Assembly (NCBI GenBank): GCA_007753675.1
Contig: CP036432.1
Span: 8,496,233 to 8,560,232 of the forward strand
Source of the DNA: Stieleria magnilauensis
GTDB taxonomy: Bacteria > Planctomycetota > Planctomycetia > Pirellulales > Pirellulaceae
DNA: 64,000 bases
Direction: 5' to 3'
A model generated the notes under the pieces. The model made no database searches. It was not told where the DNA came from and saw only the letters and a list, made by a program, of their open reading frames with translations. Below are positions 46,501 to 61,500 of the stretch, piece after piece. A program made the translations under genes and the position numbers. Positions within the stretch are counted from its first letter, which is position 1, and each line of letters begins with the position of its first letter.

Positions 46501-49500
46501 ACCGCCAAGGACCGTTTCTTGGGAAGCGTTTCGCACGGAAACGGTCTCGGCGCCGGCCAGGGCATTGACGTGACCTGCGAAGTCAGTGACGACCAGATGG
46601 TGACTTGTGTGGCGCCGCGGCTGCCACGGGACCTCACAGGGGCCTATTACTTGCTGGTGGCCGCCGACTTGGGATCCTTTAACAACCCCCGCGGCCAGGT
46701 TTTCGAACTGGAAAACGAAAACAACAACATCACGGCCAGCGCCCAACCGATCATCGTCAACCCGCCCGCCCCTGGCGATTTGGTGATCCAACCGGATTCG
46801 ATTACATCGCCCTCTGGAAATTTCGTTTCCGGGAACGAGTTCACGGTCGAGTTCACCGTGGCAAACGGAATCGGTGCCAATGCGATCACGGGACGTTGGG
46901 CCGACGCCGTTTATCTGTCGCCCGATGGTCAATGGGACTTGGACGATATTCGTCTCGGTCAAGTCCCGCATACGACGCGGCTGACCGGATCAAATAATCA
47001 TGATCCACTCGATCCCGGTGAAACTTACACCGCGACGTTGACCGGCGTGATCCCGCCGGTCAGTGCGGGTGATTATCGGTTACTGGTCCGGACCGACATC
47101 TTCGATGAAGTCGTCGAGGGTGTCGGCGAAGGGAATAACCAAGCCGTCTCCGGCAACAGCTTCAGCGTTAGCACCAACACGCTGACATTGGGCATGCCGC
47201 ACAACACAACCCTCAAGCGTGAGGGCGTCCAGTTGTACGAGATCGAGGTGCCACGCGATCAAACGATTCGGGTGACGCTGGAAAGTGACGCGCCCGACGT
47301 CTTTAATAACGTCTTGGTTCGTTACGACGACGTGCCGCGACCGGGGACCGCCCAGTTCAATCCGATCGGTCGAATTGGACCAGACGCCACGCTGTTGATT
47401 CCCAACACCCAGCCCGGACGCTACTACGTTTTGGTGCGAAACTCGTCGGCACCGCAGGGGAGCGTTCAGAAGATCCGCCTGTTGGCCGAGGCATTGCCGT
47501 TGTCGATCACCGAGGTCGAAACCGATCGCGGCGGCGACGGCAAGTTCGTCACCTTGAGCGTTCGTGGGACTCAGTTTGACCCCGACGCGACGCTGAAGTT
47601 GGTGCGGCCGTTGTTCGGGGAGGTTGAAGCGGAACGCTATGAGGTGATCGACAGCACGCACATTCGCGGCGTTTTTGATCTGACCGGTCAACCCCGCGGT
47701 TTGTACGATGTCAACGTGATCAATCCCGATGGCGAAACGGCGGTGGAGCCCTATCGGTTTTTGGTGCAGCGTGTGATTGAACCGGAAACCATCGTGGGTA
47801 TCGATGGTCCGCGGGTTCTCAAGCCCGGTGAGACGGGGTTCTACAGCGTCAGTGTTGAAAACGCCGGCAACGTGGATGCGCCGTACACGGTATTCCAGTT
47901 CGGCGTGCCAGAACTCGGCACCAACGCCGCGGTGTTTGGATTGGACTATGTGACGTTCAGCAGCAATCTGCGCGGCCGGCCGCCGGCAGCAGCCGAAGGG
48001 CGAATCGCGTCCGAACCGGCAGTCCCCTGGGCCCGGTTGCGTAGCGAAGTCAACACCGATGGACAACAACTCGCCCCGGGCGTGATCCTGGATTTAGCCG
48101 CCGGAGATTTTTCGGCGTTCAATTTTTCGGCTTCGACGTATCCGGGGTTGTTGCCGTTGATCGATCCGCAGCAAGCGTTCGCGGCGCTTCGCGATGAATT
48201 GTATGCACGGTTCCCGCAGTTGGAGGGTGAACTGGAAAACGGGCCGGAAGACTTGGATAAGATCATTCCGGGATTGACGGAAACATGGCGAGCGATTCAT
48301 GAGCGTCAGCAGAAAGTAGAATTTGATCCCTGCGACACGATCGCGTTTTCGTTTCACGGCGTCGCTTCCGCGACACCGATGACGGCCGACGAGTTCATCG
48401 CGTTTCAAACCGATCAGGCGGACCGACTGCGACAGGCGATCTTGGATGATCCGACGGCTGATGGCGCGCTTTCTTCTTTGGCCGCCGATGCCGAGACGTG
48501 GACGACGCTGTTCGTCACGGCGCTGGCCGACGGCGGCGTATTGCGCGATCAGGACGTCCCGCCGCCGCCCCGCGAAGACGCGTTTGTGCTGAGTCAACTG
48601 GCGGTGCTCAGCAGTGGAATCTTGATTGGTCCGGCCGGTCAAGAGATCATCGCCGACGGCGATTTGGTTGCCTTTTTCGATCACGTCCGCAGCTGGTACG
48701 GACACAATGAATCGCTGCGTGGAAACAACGCGTTGGCGGATTTCGAACGCTACGATCTGAATTTGAGTCACCCCACGGCGACCACCGGATTCAACATCTA
48801 TGTGCCGTACGGAAAGTGCACGTTGCTGCCGGAGTTGGGCTTCAATCAAACTCCGATCGACTTTGAACGATTCTTTGGTCCGGTCGCTTCGGGGGCACAA
48901 GCCACGATGAACGGTCCGGTCGGCGTGGGAGACGAGCAGTTCGTTCCGACCGACACCGCACTGCCATACACCGTACGATTCGAGAACGCGCCGGGTAGCA
49001 ACGCCACGGCGTCCGAAGTGCGTGTGGTCACGGAGCTCGATGACGATTTGGATCCCCGAACATTCCAGCTCGGCGATCTGCAGGTGGGAGAGATCATGGT
49101 GTCGATCCCCGCCGGCCGCTCGACATTCCAACAGGATTTTGATTTCATCGACAGTCGTGGATTTGTCTTGCGCGTCAGCGCCGGCGTGGACCAAAGTCAA
49201 TCGATCGCGACGTGGTTGTTGCAGGCGATCGATCCGTTGACGGGCGAGTTGCTGCAAGACGTCGACCGCGGAATCTTGCCACCGCAAACGCTTCAAGATG
49301 ACGGCGCGGGATTTGTCAGCTACACCATCGAACCGAAAGCCGCCACGCCGACGGGCAGCCGGATCGTTGCGTCGGCACGCGTGTTGACCGATGTCGCTCC
49401 GCCGCAAGATACGCCGACCGTGACCAACACGCTGGACGCCACCGAACCGGCGACGCGATTGTCCGTCGATTCTGTCGGAGGCAACTCGGGCGATTACCGG

Positions 49501-52500
49501 TTAAGTTGGAGCAGCAAAGACGATGACGCCGGCAGCGGTGTCGGGCGGGTCACGTTGTATGTCGCGACCGATGGCGGTGACTTCAAAATCATCGGCGGTG
49601 CAGACCTCAATTCTGTCGCCGGCGCTGGCGTGCTGGGTGCCGAAACGGGCAGCGTGACGTTTAACGGTGTCGTGGGCGCGAGCTATGAATTCCTGGCGCT
49701 GGCCCGCGATCAAGCTGGAAACCGTGAACGCCCCAGCTACCTGTCGCCGTCACAGGCCGGTGGCGAGACGAACTACGTCGCCGTTCCGGCCGGCGTGCCG
49801 GTCGACGGCTCACGAGGCATTCCTTCCGACGGCGGCCAAGCCAATTTGGGAGGATTGCCCAAGGTCGACCGGCCGACGTTGCAAGACTTGCCCGAGGCGA
49901 TGGCTGATTCGTCCGTGCCGACCAACGCGTTGTTCCTCGAAGCACAAAGTCAACGCCGCTCGCGTGTCTCGTCGGTTCATCCACCGGAGCTACAAACGGT
50001 ACTGCGTCCGTTCACGGCAGAGTCCTTTGCGACGGGGATTGATTCAAGCGGCGCGGGCATCGGTCCGTTGGCGATCGTGCAGATCAGCAGCGACCCATCC
50101 CTTGCCGGTGGCGGCGAGTTCCTGGTCAGCGGCGGTGCGGGACGCAATGAGCTGTATCGCGTCGGCGGCTTGGGCGTGACGGCGGAGTTGTTGACGGTCC
50201 TGGAACATCCGATCTATGACTTGCAACTCGACGCCCAAGATCGACTGTGGGCCGCGACCGGTGGTGGGCCGTTGTTGCAACTCGATCCGTCGACGGGCCA
50301 AATCCTTGCCGAGTATGGTGGCGGCGTGACTCAGTCGCTGGCGATCGATCCCGCGACGGGCGACATTTATGTGTCGACGGCGGCGGGCATCGAAGTGTTT
50401 GATCCGCAGACCGAGCGATTCCGCCCACACAGCGAAACCCGCGTCGGCAGTTTGGCGTTCTCTCCTGCCGGCGTGTTGTGGGCGATCAGTTGGCCCGGAC
50501 GCGACCGCGTGATTCGTTACGACGCGTTGGCCAGACCCGAACGCGTGTTCAGCAGCGGATTGCCGTTGGACTCACTCGCCTTTGGTCAATCGGGCACCGA
50601 TTTGGACGGGTTGCTGTTTGTTTCGACCAACGATCCGGCCGGTGTCGCGGCGGGCCGGTTGTTGATGATCGAGACGGCGTCGCTGCAAAGTGTTCTGGTG
50701 GCCGACGGCGGCACCCGCGGCGATGTGGTGATCACGACCGCAGAGGGTCGCGTGCTTGTCAGCCAGTCGAATCAAGTTGATCAGCTGTCGTTGTTGAAAG
50801 CTCCCCAAGTTATCGCGACCAATCCGCCGGCCGATGCCGCGATCGTGCTGCCGCTGGGCCAAGTTTCGGTCACCTTCGATCGCGACATGCTGGTCACTCT
50901 CCCGTCGCAAGCCGCTTCGTCGGAGTCGGCATCGGTGATGAACGCAGACAACTATCGATTGACCCATGACAGCGGCCGAACCTATCGGCCAACCGGTGTG
51001 GCTTACGACGTCACGAGCAAGGTTGCGACGCTCAGTTTTCCGCCGCTGATCGGCGGTGACTATACCTTGACCGTTCGCGAGACCGTTTCCGCCGCCGACT
51101 CGACGCCGTTGGGCACAGACTACACGTCTTCCTTTGAAGCACTCTCGGATCTGGGGTCGGGCACACGCCTGGACTTTTCCAATTCGCGGTTGCATCGCGG
51201 CAGCGGGTTGATCTCCTACGATGTTTCGATCACCAACATCACGACGCGACCGTTGTTGTTGCCGGTCATGCTCAGCTTAGATCCTTCGGCGGATACCAGT
51301 GCCGTCCCACAGGGTGCTGCTCGAGACGATATCGGTCGCTACCTGATCGATTTGTCAGACCAGTTGACCGACGGTCGGCTGGACCCCGGGGAAACGATTG
51401 CGGGTCGAACGGTGAGCGTGTTGCTGCAAGATGGACGACGCGTCGACTTTGACCACTCACTGATCGCGACCCCGTCGGCCAATGCGCCGCCGCAGTTCGA
51501 AAGCGACCCGCCGACGAGGGTGCCGCTGAGGTTGCCGTATCGCTACCGACCGTCGGTGAATGACGCCGACGATGATCCGGTCCGATTTGTGTTGTACGCC
51601 GGTCCCGCCGGAATGAAGGTTGACCCCGATGACGGTGAGGTCAGCTGGATGCCTGCCGGTGATCTGCCGCGGGTCGACGTCGTCTTGGCGGCGGTCGACG
51701 CGTTCGGCGCCGTGACCTTGCAGTCGTTCCAGGTGGAAATCGTCGGCGCCAATCAGCCGCCGGTGCTGGAGCCGTTGCCGCTGCAGATCGATGGACGCGA
51801 GGGCGATGCGATCCGTTTTCAATTGACGGCCAGCGACGCAGACGACGACCACTTGATCTTCTTTGCCCAAGATCTACCGGCCGGGGCGACCTTGGATGCG
51901 AGCGACGGCTGGTTCCGCTGGACGCCCGACGCGCATGCGGCCGGCAGCTACGACGTGCGGTTCGGCGTCAGCGATGGACAAACCGCGACGACCTCGCTGA
52001 CGCGGATCGTGATCGATCAGGTCAACATGCCGCCGCGCGTCGTCCATCCAGGACTGCGTGTGGTCAACGAAGGCCAACGGATTCGAACGCAGATTGTGGC
52101 CAGCGACGTTGACGGCGACGCACTGCGATTTCAAAGTCCATTGCTGCCCGCCGGCGCCACGCTGAATCCGACAACCGGCCAGTTCGATTGGACGCCCGAG
52201 TTCTGGCAGGCCGGTCAATACGAGATCACGATCGTGGTGAGCGATGCGGTTGACGATGCAGCGTTGATCGCTTTCGACCCGGAGCAAGCAGACGAGCCGG
52301 TGGGCTCAAACCGCTTCGGTCAGCATCAAACCCGTGTCACACTCAATGTGGAAGTCTTGCCCGGCAACGGGCCGCCGCAACTGGACCGGATTGGAACGTG
52401 GCAGGTTGAAGAAGGCCAGTTGGTGACGTTCCAAGTCGCCGCCTTCGATCCCGACCATCCGCTTTCCGCTCCCCCGCAACGGGACTTGCAGGGCCAATTG

Positions 52501-55500
52501 ATCGTCGTCGGGGACCAGCCGCACCCGGTGACGTATTCCGTGGCCGGGTTGCCCGACGGAGCCACCTTCGATGCAGAAACCGCCACCTTCCGCTGGCAGA
52601 CCGCCGCCGACTCCGAAGGCACCTATGACGTTGTCTTTCATGCCGAGGACGACGGCGGCGCTTCATCGGGACTCACCGGCCCCATCCTCTCGGACACCAC
52701 AACCGTTCGCATCATCGTCGATCAGCGTAACGTGCCGCCGGTGATTGTTCCCATCGGTACCCAGCAGCTCGATGCGGGACAGTCCGTGACGCTGGATGTT
52801 TCGGCGAGCGATCCCGATGGCGATGCCGTGACACTCCGTTTGGAATCCGAGGCGAGTGGTTTTGCGTTACCTTCGATCATCAGCTTTACTGACAATGGCG
52901 ATGGCAGCGGCCGCGTCACGGCGGCGACGACGCGGCAAGACGGTGGCAATTACCCGCTGACTTTGGTCGCAACCGATGCGTTGGGAAACAGTTCGGAGTT
53001 CAGTTTTGTCGTCAGTGTTTATTCGCCTAACACACCGCCCGTGATTGCCCCCATCGGCGACCGTGTCGCGGTCGTCGGGCAACCGATCGTCATCGATGTC
53101 ACCGCCAGCGACCGCGATGGTGAATCATTGACACTTGCCGCCGACGGGTTGCCCGCCGGTGCGTCCGTTGATGAACCCTCGCCGGGAAGGTTGCAAATCA
53201 CGTGGGTTCCGACACCTGGCGATGTCGGTTCGCAGACGGTGACGGTGACCGCGATGGACGGCGGAAATGGCGACGGCTTGCGTATCGAAACGGCCAACTC
53301 CTCGTTCGAATTGATCGCGCGATCGTCCAATCAGTCGCCGACCTTGCAGCCGATCATTGACCAAACCGTCGCCGAGGGAGCTCTGTTGACCTTTACCGTC
53401 ACCGGCAGCGACCCGGATGCGGATGCGCTCTTTTATCAACTCGATCCGTCGACCAGCGGTCTGCCCGGTGGGTACCAGTTCGATTCGCTCACCGGCACAT
53501 TCACTTGGACACCCAGTGCGTTTGATAGCGGCAGCTATCCAGGTGTGATCCCGCGGGCAAGCGACGGGTCTGCAATCGCCGAACAAACGGTTTCGATCAC
53601 CGTTGACAACGTGAATCAGCCGCCGCGGTTCGTGGGCGTGCCGCCGATCGTCGGCACCGAAAACACGCCGCTCGAGTTTTTCCTGACCGCCGCGGACATC
53701 GATCGCGACGCGTTGATCTTTCAGCCTGCGGCCGGGACGACGCTGCCGCCGGGGATGGTGCTCAATGCAACGACGGGGCGCGTGTTTTGGCTGCCCGGTT
53801 TTGTCGATGCCGGTTCCTACCTGATGACGTTTGAGGCGTCCGACGCGTTTGGAGCCAGCGCGGTCGCCGACGTTCGCGTCACGATCATTGATGCCAATCG
53901 ACCGCCCGTGGTGACCGTGCCGGATCGGGTCGCGGTCGTCGGCCAAGCAGTCGACTTTAGCGTTCAAGTCAACGACGAAGATGTCGATGACACGCAGTTC
54001 TCGTTCGCCGCCGACACGCTGCCCGAAACCGCAACACTGGATCCCGATACCGGCCAATTCCACTGGACGCCGGGGCCGGGGCAGCTTGGCGAGCACGTGA
54101 TCACGCTGAGTGTGGGCGATGGGACAGATCGCACGCGGAAAGCGATGGTGATCGAAGTTGTCGCCGAGTCGTCCGACCCCCAGATCAGTATCGACTTGAC
54201 ACCCTCGTTTCCCGTCCGTCCGGGTAGCCGCGTTGTGGTCAATCCACGCGCCTTTGGGCTTTCGGATATCGTCAGCCTGCAGATTCAATCCGCTGGTCAA
54301 ACCCTGCCGCTTGACGCGCGGGGGCGTGCTTTTTTGACGCCGACGACTCCCGGTCGCGTGACCGTGACCGCGACAGCGACCGATGCCGACGGTCGTGTGG
54401 GCACGGCAAGCAGCGACATTCGTGTCTTCGACCCCAGCGACGACCAGCCGCCCGCTGTCACTCTGTCGGGATTGCCCGCTGATGGTCGGATCACGCAAAC
54501 GGTGACCGTTATGGGCCAAGTGGCGGACGTCAACTTGGACCATTGGTCGCTGACACTTGAGCCGCTCGATGGATCAGCCGGGGTCGAAATCGCATCCGGT
54601 GTCGACGCCATCGACGGCGCATTGGCCGAGTTGGATCCGGCGACGCTGGCCGATGGATTCTACCAATTGGTCTTGGCAGGCGAAGACATGGGACGCCGTC
54701 AAACCGCTGTCAGTCGGTCGGTCGAAATTCGTTCCGCAACCAAGCCCGGTCAATTGCGCCGAACCGAAGTCGACTTGACGGTCGATCTGGGCGGCTACTC
54801 GTTTGACCTGACTCGCCGCTACGACTCGCTTACCGGCAATCACCTTGCCAGTTTTGGTCAGGGTTGGACATTGGCCGGTCAAGACATTCGATTCCAGCTG
54901 CGATCGACAAGTCACTCCGGCGATGGATCGTTGCGGCAAGGGGATCGCGTGTTTGTCAGCTTGCCAGACGGCGGATCGGGATGGTTCACGTTCCAGCCCA
55001 CGCAAACCGTGACGACCTCCGCCGGAGGTGGCATTACGTCGCGGTTTTATGCGCCGAATTGGATTGCCGACCCGGGCGTGCAATACACATTCAAAACACC
55101 TGCGGCGACACTGACGAAGATCGGAGGCCAGTTTTTTGTTGCGGCAACCGGCCAGGCCTACGCGCCACTGCGACGCTACGTGGGCGGGGCGGCGACCGGA
55201 AACACGTTCGAGTTGATTGACGTCAACGCTGCGTCCTACCAAGTTGACGTCAATCGGGGAGTGCTTCGGCATCGAACGTTCGATGGTCACACACTGATCT
55301 ATCGCGATAGCGGAATCAGCTTGGTCGGCGGAGCGACATTACGACTGACGCGCGACGCAGACGGCCGTGTCGTGTCCGCACAGACGGATGCCGGAAAGGT
55401 CGTCGACTACGTCTATGGTGACGACGGGACGTTGGCCGCCGTCCATACTCCGACGGGCTCGCGACACTACCTTTACGATTCGGCCGGACGACTGACGGTG

Positions 55501-58500
55501 GAACTCAGCCAGGACTCTGGGCTGATCTTTGACGACGACACCACGGTCGGCAGCGAAGCGATCACCGCCAATTTGGGATCGACGCGTCAGTTCACGACCC
55601 AGACGTATTCTGGAAACCTGGTTGCCGATCAGAGAGACACGTTCGCGCTGACGATTCCGGATTCGGAAATCGAGTCGCTGTCTGAAGGACGTTTGTTGCT
55701 GGGTGTCTGGCTGACGCCGGCCAACGCTGCGACCGTGGCGTTGGACGATTTTCAATTGATTTCCGGCCATCGCGGTACCGCTTCCATTCTCAGCCTGGAT
55801 CCCCGTGCAGATGGCAGCCTGTTTGCGATCGTTGTGATGGAATCGGCCGGACCGTTGTTGATGCGAGTGGGCGCCAGTGACGGCAGCAGCGGCGACTACA
55901 ACATGGCGGTGTCGGTGATCGGTGATGTCGATCAAGACGGCGTGGTGGATGGTCGTGACAGCCGGCTGATCGATCTGGCCAAGGGGTTGTCAGCCGGCCA
56001 GGCGGGCTTTGTCGCCGCAGCAGACCTGGATCGCAATGGCGTAATCGATTCAATCGATCGTCAGTTGGCGGAGCTGAATTTTGGTTTCGTCACCAATCAG
56101 GCTCCGTTGATCCGCCAGCTTTCGTCGTTGACTCACGTCGACTTGGCAACAACCATCGAACTGGGCGACGCGGTCATCGATCTGGATCTGGATCCGCTGC
56201 GGGCAGCCCTTTCGAATGTTCAAAATGGCAGTGCGACTCTTTCATCCGACGGCAGCGCGATTACATTCGCGCCTGACAACGGCTTCGTGGGTCAAGCTCA
56301 GTTTGATTTGACGGTCGCTGACCCCTGGGGGCCAGGCGTGACCGAAACGATCACGGTGAATGTCAGCGACGCTGCACTGATCGGAATGGACTTTGTCCAC
56401 AGGTTGCCAAAACTGAATGTCGGCCAAACCGGGGCTGTTCAATTGATCGGTCAGTTCACGGACCAGGCCGATGTGCCGCTGCCGACCGGTTACGCGACCG
56501 TCTCGGTGATCGACACGGCCGTCGCCAGTCTTAGTGCTGCCGGACTCCGGGGCGTCGCCGACGGAACGACGCAAGTGACCGCCAGCCGCGGTGCAATCTC
56601 CGCCGCGACCGCGATCACGGTTGGCAATCCGCCCGATCCGATCGACCAGCGCATCCTGGCAAGCGGGCTGGACGTGTACCCACGGGCCTTGACTCTGGTC
56701 GCCGGCGATCGACGAGATTTCCTGGCCGGCGTGGGCGGCGAGTTTCAGCTAAGCGATTCATCGGTGGGAACCCTTTTCATTAGTGAAGATTCAAGTCTCG
56801 TGCGAATCGATCGAGACGGCTTGGCGACCGCCATCGGCGCCGGTCAAACGCGCGTGACCATCCTGCACGGGCCCGATGAATTCATCGTTCCGGTCACAGT
56901 CACCGCTTCCCAGGTCGGCACGGTGACGGTCGATCAGTCCGGCGCTGCAGTACAAAGTGCGACCGATTCTCGGCTGCGGCTGACGATCCCTCCGGGACAA
57001 GTGACAGCACCGACCAACGTCCAGATCTCACCGATCGCGATCGACCAGTTGGAGGCGACCGTGGGGTTCGCAACGGGTGTCGGCATGGAACCGGCCGGCG
57101 CGTTCCAATTGGATCTCGGTGACGAGGTCCTGGATGTGCCTGTGCAACTGCAGGTTCCCGTCGACGCATCCGTTGCGCCGGGATCACGCGTGCTGTTCCA
57201 TCGTGCCGGCCGTGCGGTTGACGAAAATGGCGAATGGGCCGACGCCTGGATTCAAGTCGAAGACGGCATCGTCGGCGAAGATGGCATCGCACGCAGCGCG
57301 TCACCACCGTACGGCGGCGTCCGCGTCGGCGGCACGTACTATTACTACGTCGTCGACGAATCTGGCAACTATCGAATCAGGAGCCAGCCTGTCATTCCGA
57401 CGGTGAATACGAACATCACCGCCGCGTTCCGGTCGCTCGGCGGGGGTGCGGCAGACGGCATCCTGTACGCCATCCAAATGGCGGTCGACGGCATCTTCGG
57501 CCTGTACACGGCGCCGCCCGGAAACAACAAAATGGTGATCGCCAGTATCTCTCCCGAAGGGCTACCAAGCGTGATCGCGACACGCGACATCGAAATCCGC
57601 GCCGATCGCGTTTCTTCGATCGACGTGATGATTCCACCGATCGAGCGTTCGACCGTGGAACCCTACGATCCACCCCAGATCACATCCGTTGCCTACGAAT
57701 TCGATCCCAACGATGGTCCGGTTATAACGCTGACGGGCGACCGATTTGTTTTCGCCAACAACAACGCGCCGGCGAATCGGCGGATCGGGTCGCAGATCGA
57801 TGATCTTGAAATCCATTTCCGAGAACACGACTCGGACTTGTCAGTCGTTGGAAAAATCCTTGCCGGTTCGACGTCCAATCAAGTCCGCGTCGCGGTGCCC
57901 GACAGAGTCATCTTGGGCCGCAGCCTGATCGTCGCGGTTCGTCCACAGTATCAGACCGACGAGCTGGATCGTTGGGAGACATTGGTTCGCAAAACGAGTG
58001 ATGCGGTCCAGTTGCCAGTCTCCCCTGAATATGTGTTCGCACCGCTGGGGATCCAGGGCAGCACTCAATCACGCGTCGCGGTCGTCAATGCAGCTGCCAC
58101 GATCATCGGTCCCGATGGAAATCTCCAACCGAACCCAAGTTTGAACGAATTGGTGGCTCGGATTCCCGTGGGCGTTCAGTCGCGCACGGGTTTTGTGGTT
58201 CAGCAGGGTCCCGGGCCGACCTTGTTAGGAACAAAAGGCCTTCCACAACAGCGCAGTGGCCCCGAATTCCACCGCGGCGATTTCCTCTTCTTCCTCAACT
58301 CCATCGGATCAACCAGCCGCGCGGCAATTCAAAACGCACTCGAAGGCGACCTGCGGACGCAGATCGACACCGCAATCTTGACCGGGCAACAAGACCACGC
58401 CGAAGCTGTCAATGCAACATTCGAGGACATCTCGCCGTTCCTGCAACACTTCCTCTCGGGCGACGGGAACGATATCGCGTATCCGTTCGCTGACCCTGCG

Positions 58501-61500
58501 ATTGCCGATGACAATCGAGATGATTTTGTCACGAAGTACTTGCTTACGCTCGATGTCGTTCAAGCCGAAATCGATCGAATTCAAACCGAACTGGAACGCG
58601 AGTTCAACGATCAGGCGTTGCAAAACCGGATCAACCTTGGCGAGATCACGGTTGAACCCGAACTGATCGATTTGACCGGCCAGAACGTGCCGCCGACATT
58701 ACAATTCATCCCAGCCGGCATCGAATCGATGCGGGTGTTCTTGGTCGATTTGGAAGTCAGAGTGGATGACGCCACCGGCAGGCTGACTTACAACGCCGAT
58801 CTGGTGCTCCAACTGTACAACGACTTTGGCGTCGCCGAGGACGAGGTGACGGATTCCAACGGCTTGTACGCCGCCGCGTTCGCAGCGCTGCAAAATGGTG
58901 ACCTGAATGCGTTTACCGCTTACGTCCAGGACCACGGCCGCGACAATCCCGAAGCGTTGATGCATTTTCTGCAGCGTGTCGGGCTTGTGCAGCCCTATTC
59001 GATGCGATTCGACGTGACGCGGCCGATCACGGGAATGCTGGATCGAACTTTCGACGGACCGATCATCAACGCCGAGGGCCGATCTAACCCGTATGGGTCG
59101 ACGGTCTCGCCCGATCACGCTAGCGTTCTGGTAGTGATGGACAGCCCCGCGGGCATCGCAGTGTTGGACGCGATCACGCTGCAACAAAAAGACTATTTTC
59201 CGCTGCCTGCCGGTTCGCTTCCGTTCGCGATCACGACCGACGATGCCGGAACAGCGTATGTGTCCGACGAAGCCAACGACGTCATCTACGTCGTGAACAC
59301 GAATCGATTCGCCGCCAACCGGGGTTTGATCCGAACGATCTCCTTCGCGGGGCTCGACGACGGCATTTCCGATCCCAATCGCGTCCTCGGCGGACGAGGC
59401 CTGGACGTGACCTCCGACCAACAGTTCTTGGTCGTCGCGGCGCCCAAGTCGCGACTACTGTTCGGCAAACAGGAACCGGGCAGACTGGTGGTGATCGATA
59501 TCAATCCGCGCAGCCCGCACGCTTTCCGGCCAGTCAGCGTCAATGGAAAACCGGTGCTGACGGTTGGAAACGAGCCGTACGGGGTGACCGCGACGGGCCG
59601 TCTGGGCGAAGTCATGATCACCAATCGCAAGTCCGACAGTACGGGAGTCCAGTGGATCCAACTGATTCCCAGCGGGTCGGGGACCGTCGCTGCGACCGTC
59701 AGGGATCTGAAGAACGGTTTCCGATTGGGGGATTTTAAAGACGTCTTTGACGTTAACAGTGCCTCAGGCATTGCGATTCTGCCGGCAAACACACTGCAAG
59801 CCGCCCTTTATGAAGACTTGACCGGAGAAAGTTTTGGCGATCTGCCAGCGGTCCTGGCACAAGGCGGAACCGCTGCGGAATCCGCGCGCCGCGCTCTGTC
59901 GCGTTCACAGCACCCCGCTTATGCCTTCGTCACCGCGTTCAACCGACCCATTCGCGGCGTCGCTGCTTCGGATCCCAACGCATTTGACCTCTCGATCGTG
60001 GGCAATCGGCAAACGATCAATGTCGCCGGCGGGAATGTGGCGATCATCGAATTGCCCCCCACCGGCCAACCGAATGTTGTCGCCGCCACGCGACAAATCC
60101 CCTGGTCGTTTCCGCAAAACCTGGTGTTGTCGTCCGACAAACAATTTCTGCACGCCGCGTATACGGCCCAAGCAGCCATCTTCGTGTTCGACGTCGTCGA
60201 AATGATCAAAACGCTCAGCGATCCATCACTGGCGAATCAATTGACGCGTAACCCCATCGACGACTTCAATCCCAAGATTGTTTCCGGCGATGCACGGGCA
60301 AACTTTCGCTTCCAGATGTTCTGCAATCCAAACGGAACCCAACTTCCCGATTTGGGCGAGTTCCGTTTTGTGACCCAAGATCTTACGACGTGCGAGTTGC
60401 CCAGCAATGACGCCGAACGCCGAGCCCTCGGCGGTCCGATCGGCATCGACGGTCGCCCACGTGGCATTTCGACGAAGGACGGGTTTCGCATCTTGAGTCT
60501 GACCACATCGGACACGATCAATGAAAACGAACGCGCCAGCGTGACGGTGGTCGTCAACCGCGACGGACGCGGCGGAGACTTACCTGGAAAGATTGCATGG
60601 GGTCTGAACGATGCGGCGGGAAATCCGTTGGTTGCCGATTTCACCATTCCCAACGGCCAGAATCAAATCACGCTCACGCACGTCTACCTCGATGATCCCG
60701 GACCGGAACTGTCCGACACCCTTCAAATCAGCGTCGGCATCGGCGGCCAAATCGCGATCGCCGGCCTGACGGTCGAAAACGTTGCCCCAGAAATCAAATT
60801 GCCGACGGATCAATCACGCTATTCACTGAGCCCGATCACCGCTGCCGGCTTCGATTTCGGCGGCATGAATCCGGACAACACCTATCGATTGGATCTGCAC
60901 TACGACGACGCAAGCAAAGAAGATGAGTTGCGGGCGACAATCGACTGGGGCGACGGCATCATTGAACAAGGCATTCGACTGCCTCGCGCCGACGGGTTGC
61001 CCACCACCAACGAACGCAAGATCATCGCGCACGACTTCACCGCGGCGCTTGCCGCGGGAGGTCTCCAACCGATCACGGTCACCCTTTATGACGATGACGG
61101 CGGATCCGATCGAATCGAATTGCTTCCGGGGTTGAACATCGATGGCCGCGACACCATCGTTCGCACGCGTGCCCATTTGCTCAACGGAACCAGCTGTCCG
61201 CAAGACGGCCGATTCACGTTCAGCGTGAACCAGGATTCCCGCGTCACGTTCACTCTGGCGAGTAACGTCGCACAAAATCTGACGTTGCACCAATTCGGTG
61301 ACGCCAACTTCATGATGGCGGTCGACCGCTTCGAAGACATCGAACTTCAGGCCGGCGGGTACTACATCGACCTACAGCCCACTGGCCCGCTTTCCGATCC
61401 TGGCGAGTACACATTCGAATTGACCGCGACGGCCCTCAGCGATGGCATGGTCGACAGCGACGAAGGCATCATCGCCCACGAATTGGTCATCGATCACAGC

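Noticed and set aside
48094..49407. Minus-strand open frame (437 codons) in the giant gene
   Set aside because: Shadow of the real frame; no ribosome-binding site or recognisable motif.
53125..54543. Minus-strand open frame (472 codons) opposite Ig-like domains
   Set aside because: Arg/His-rich translation with no domain, antisense to conserved Ig/cadherin-like units.
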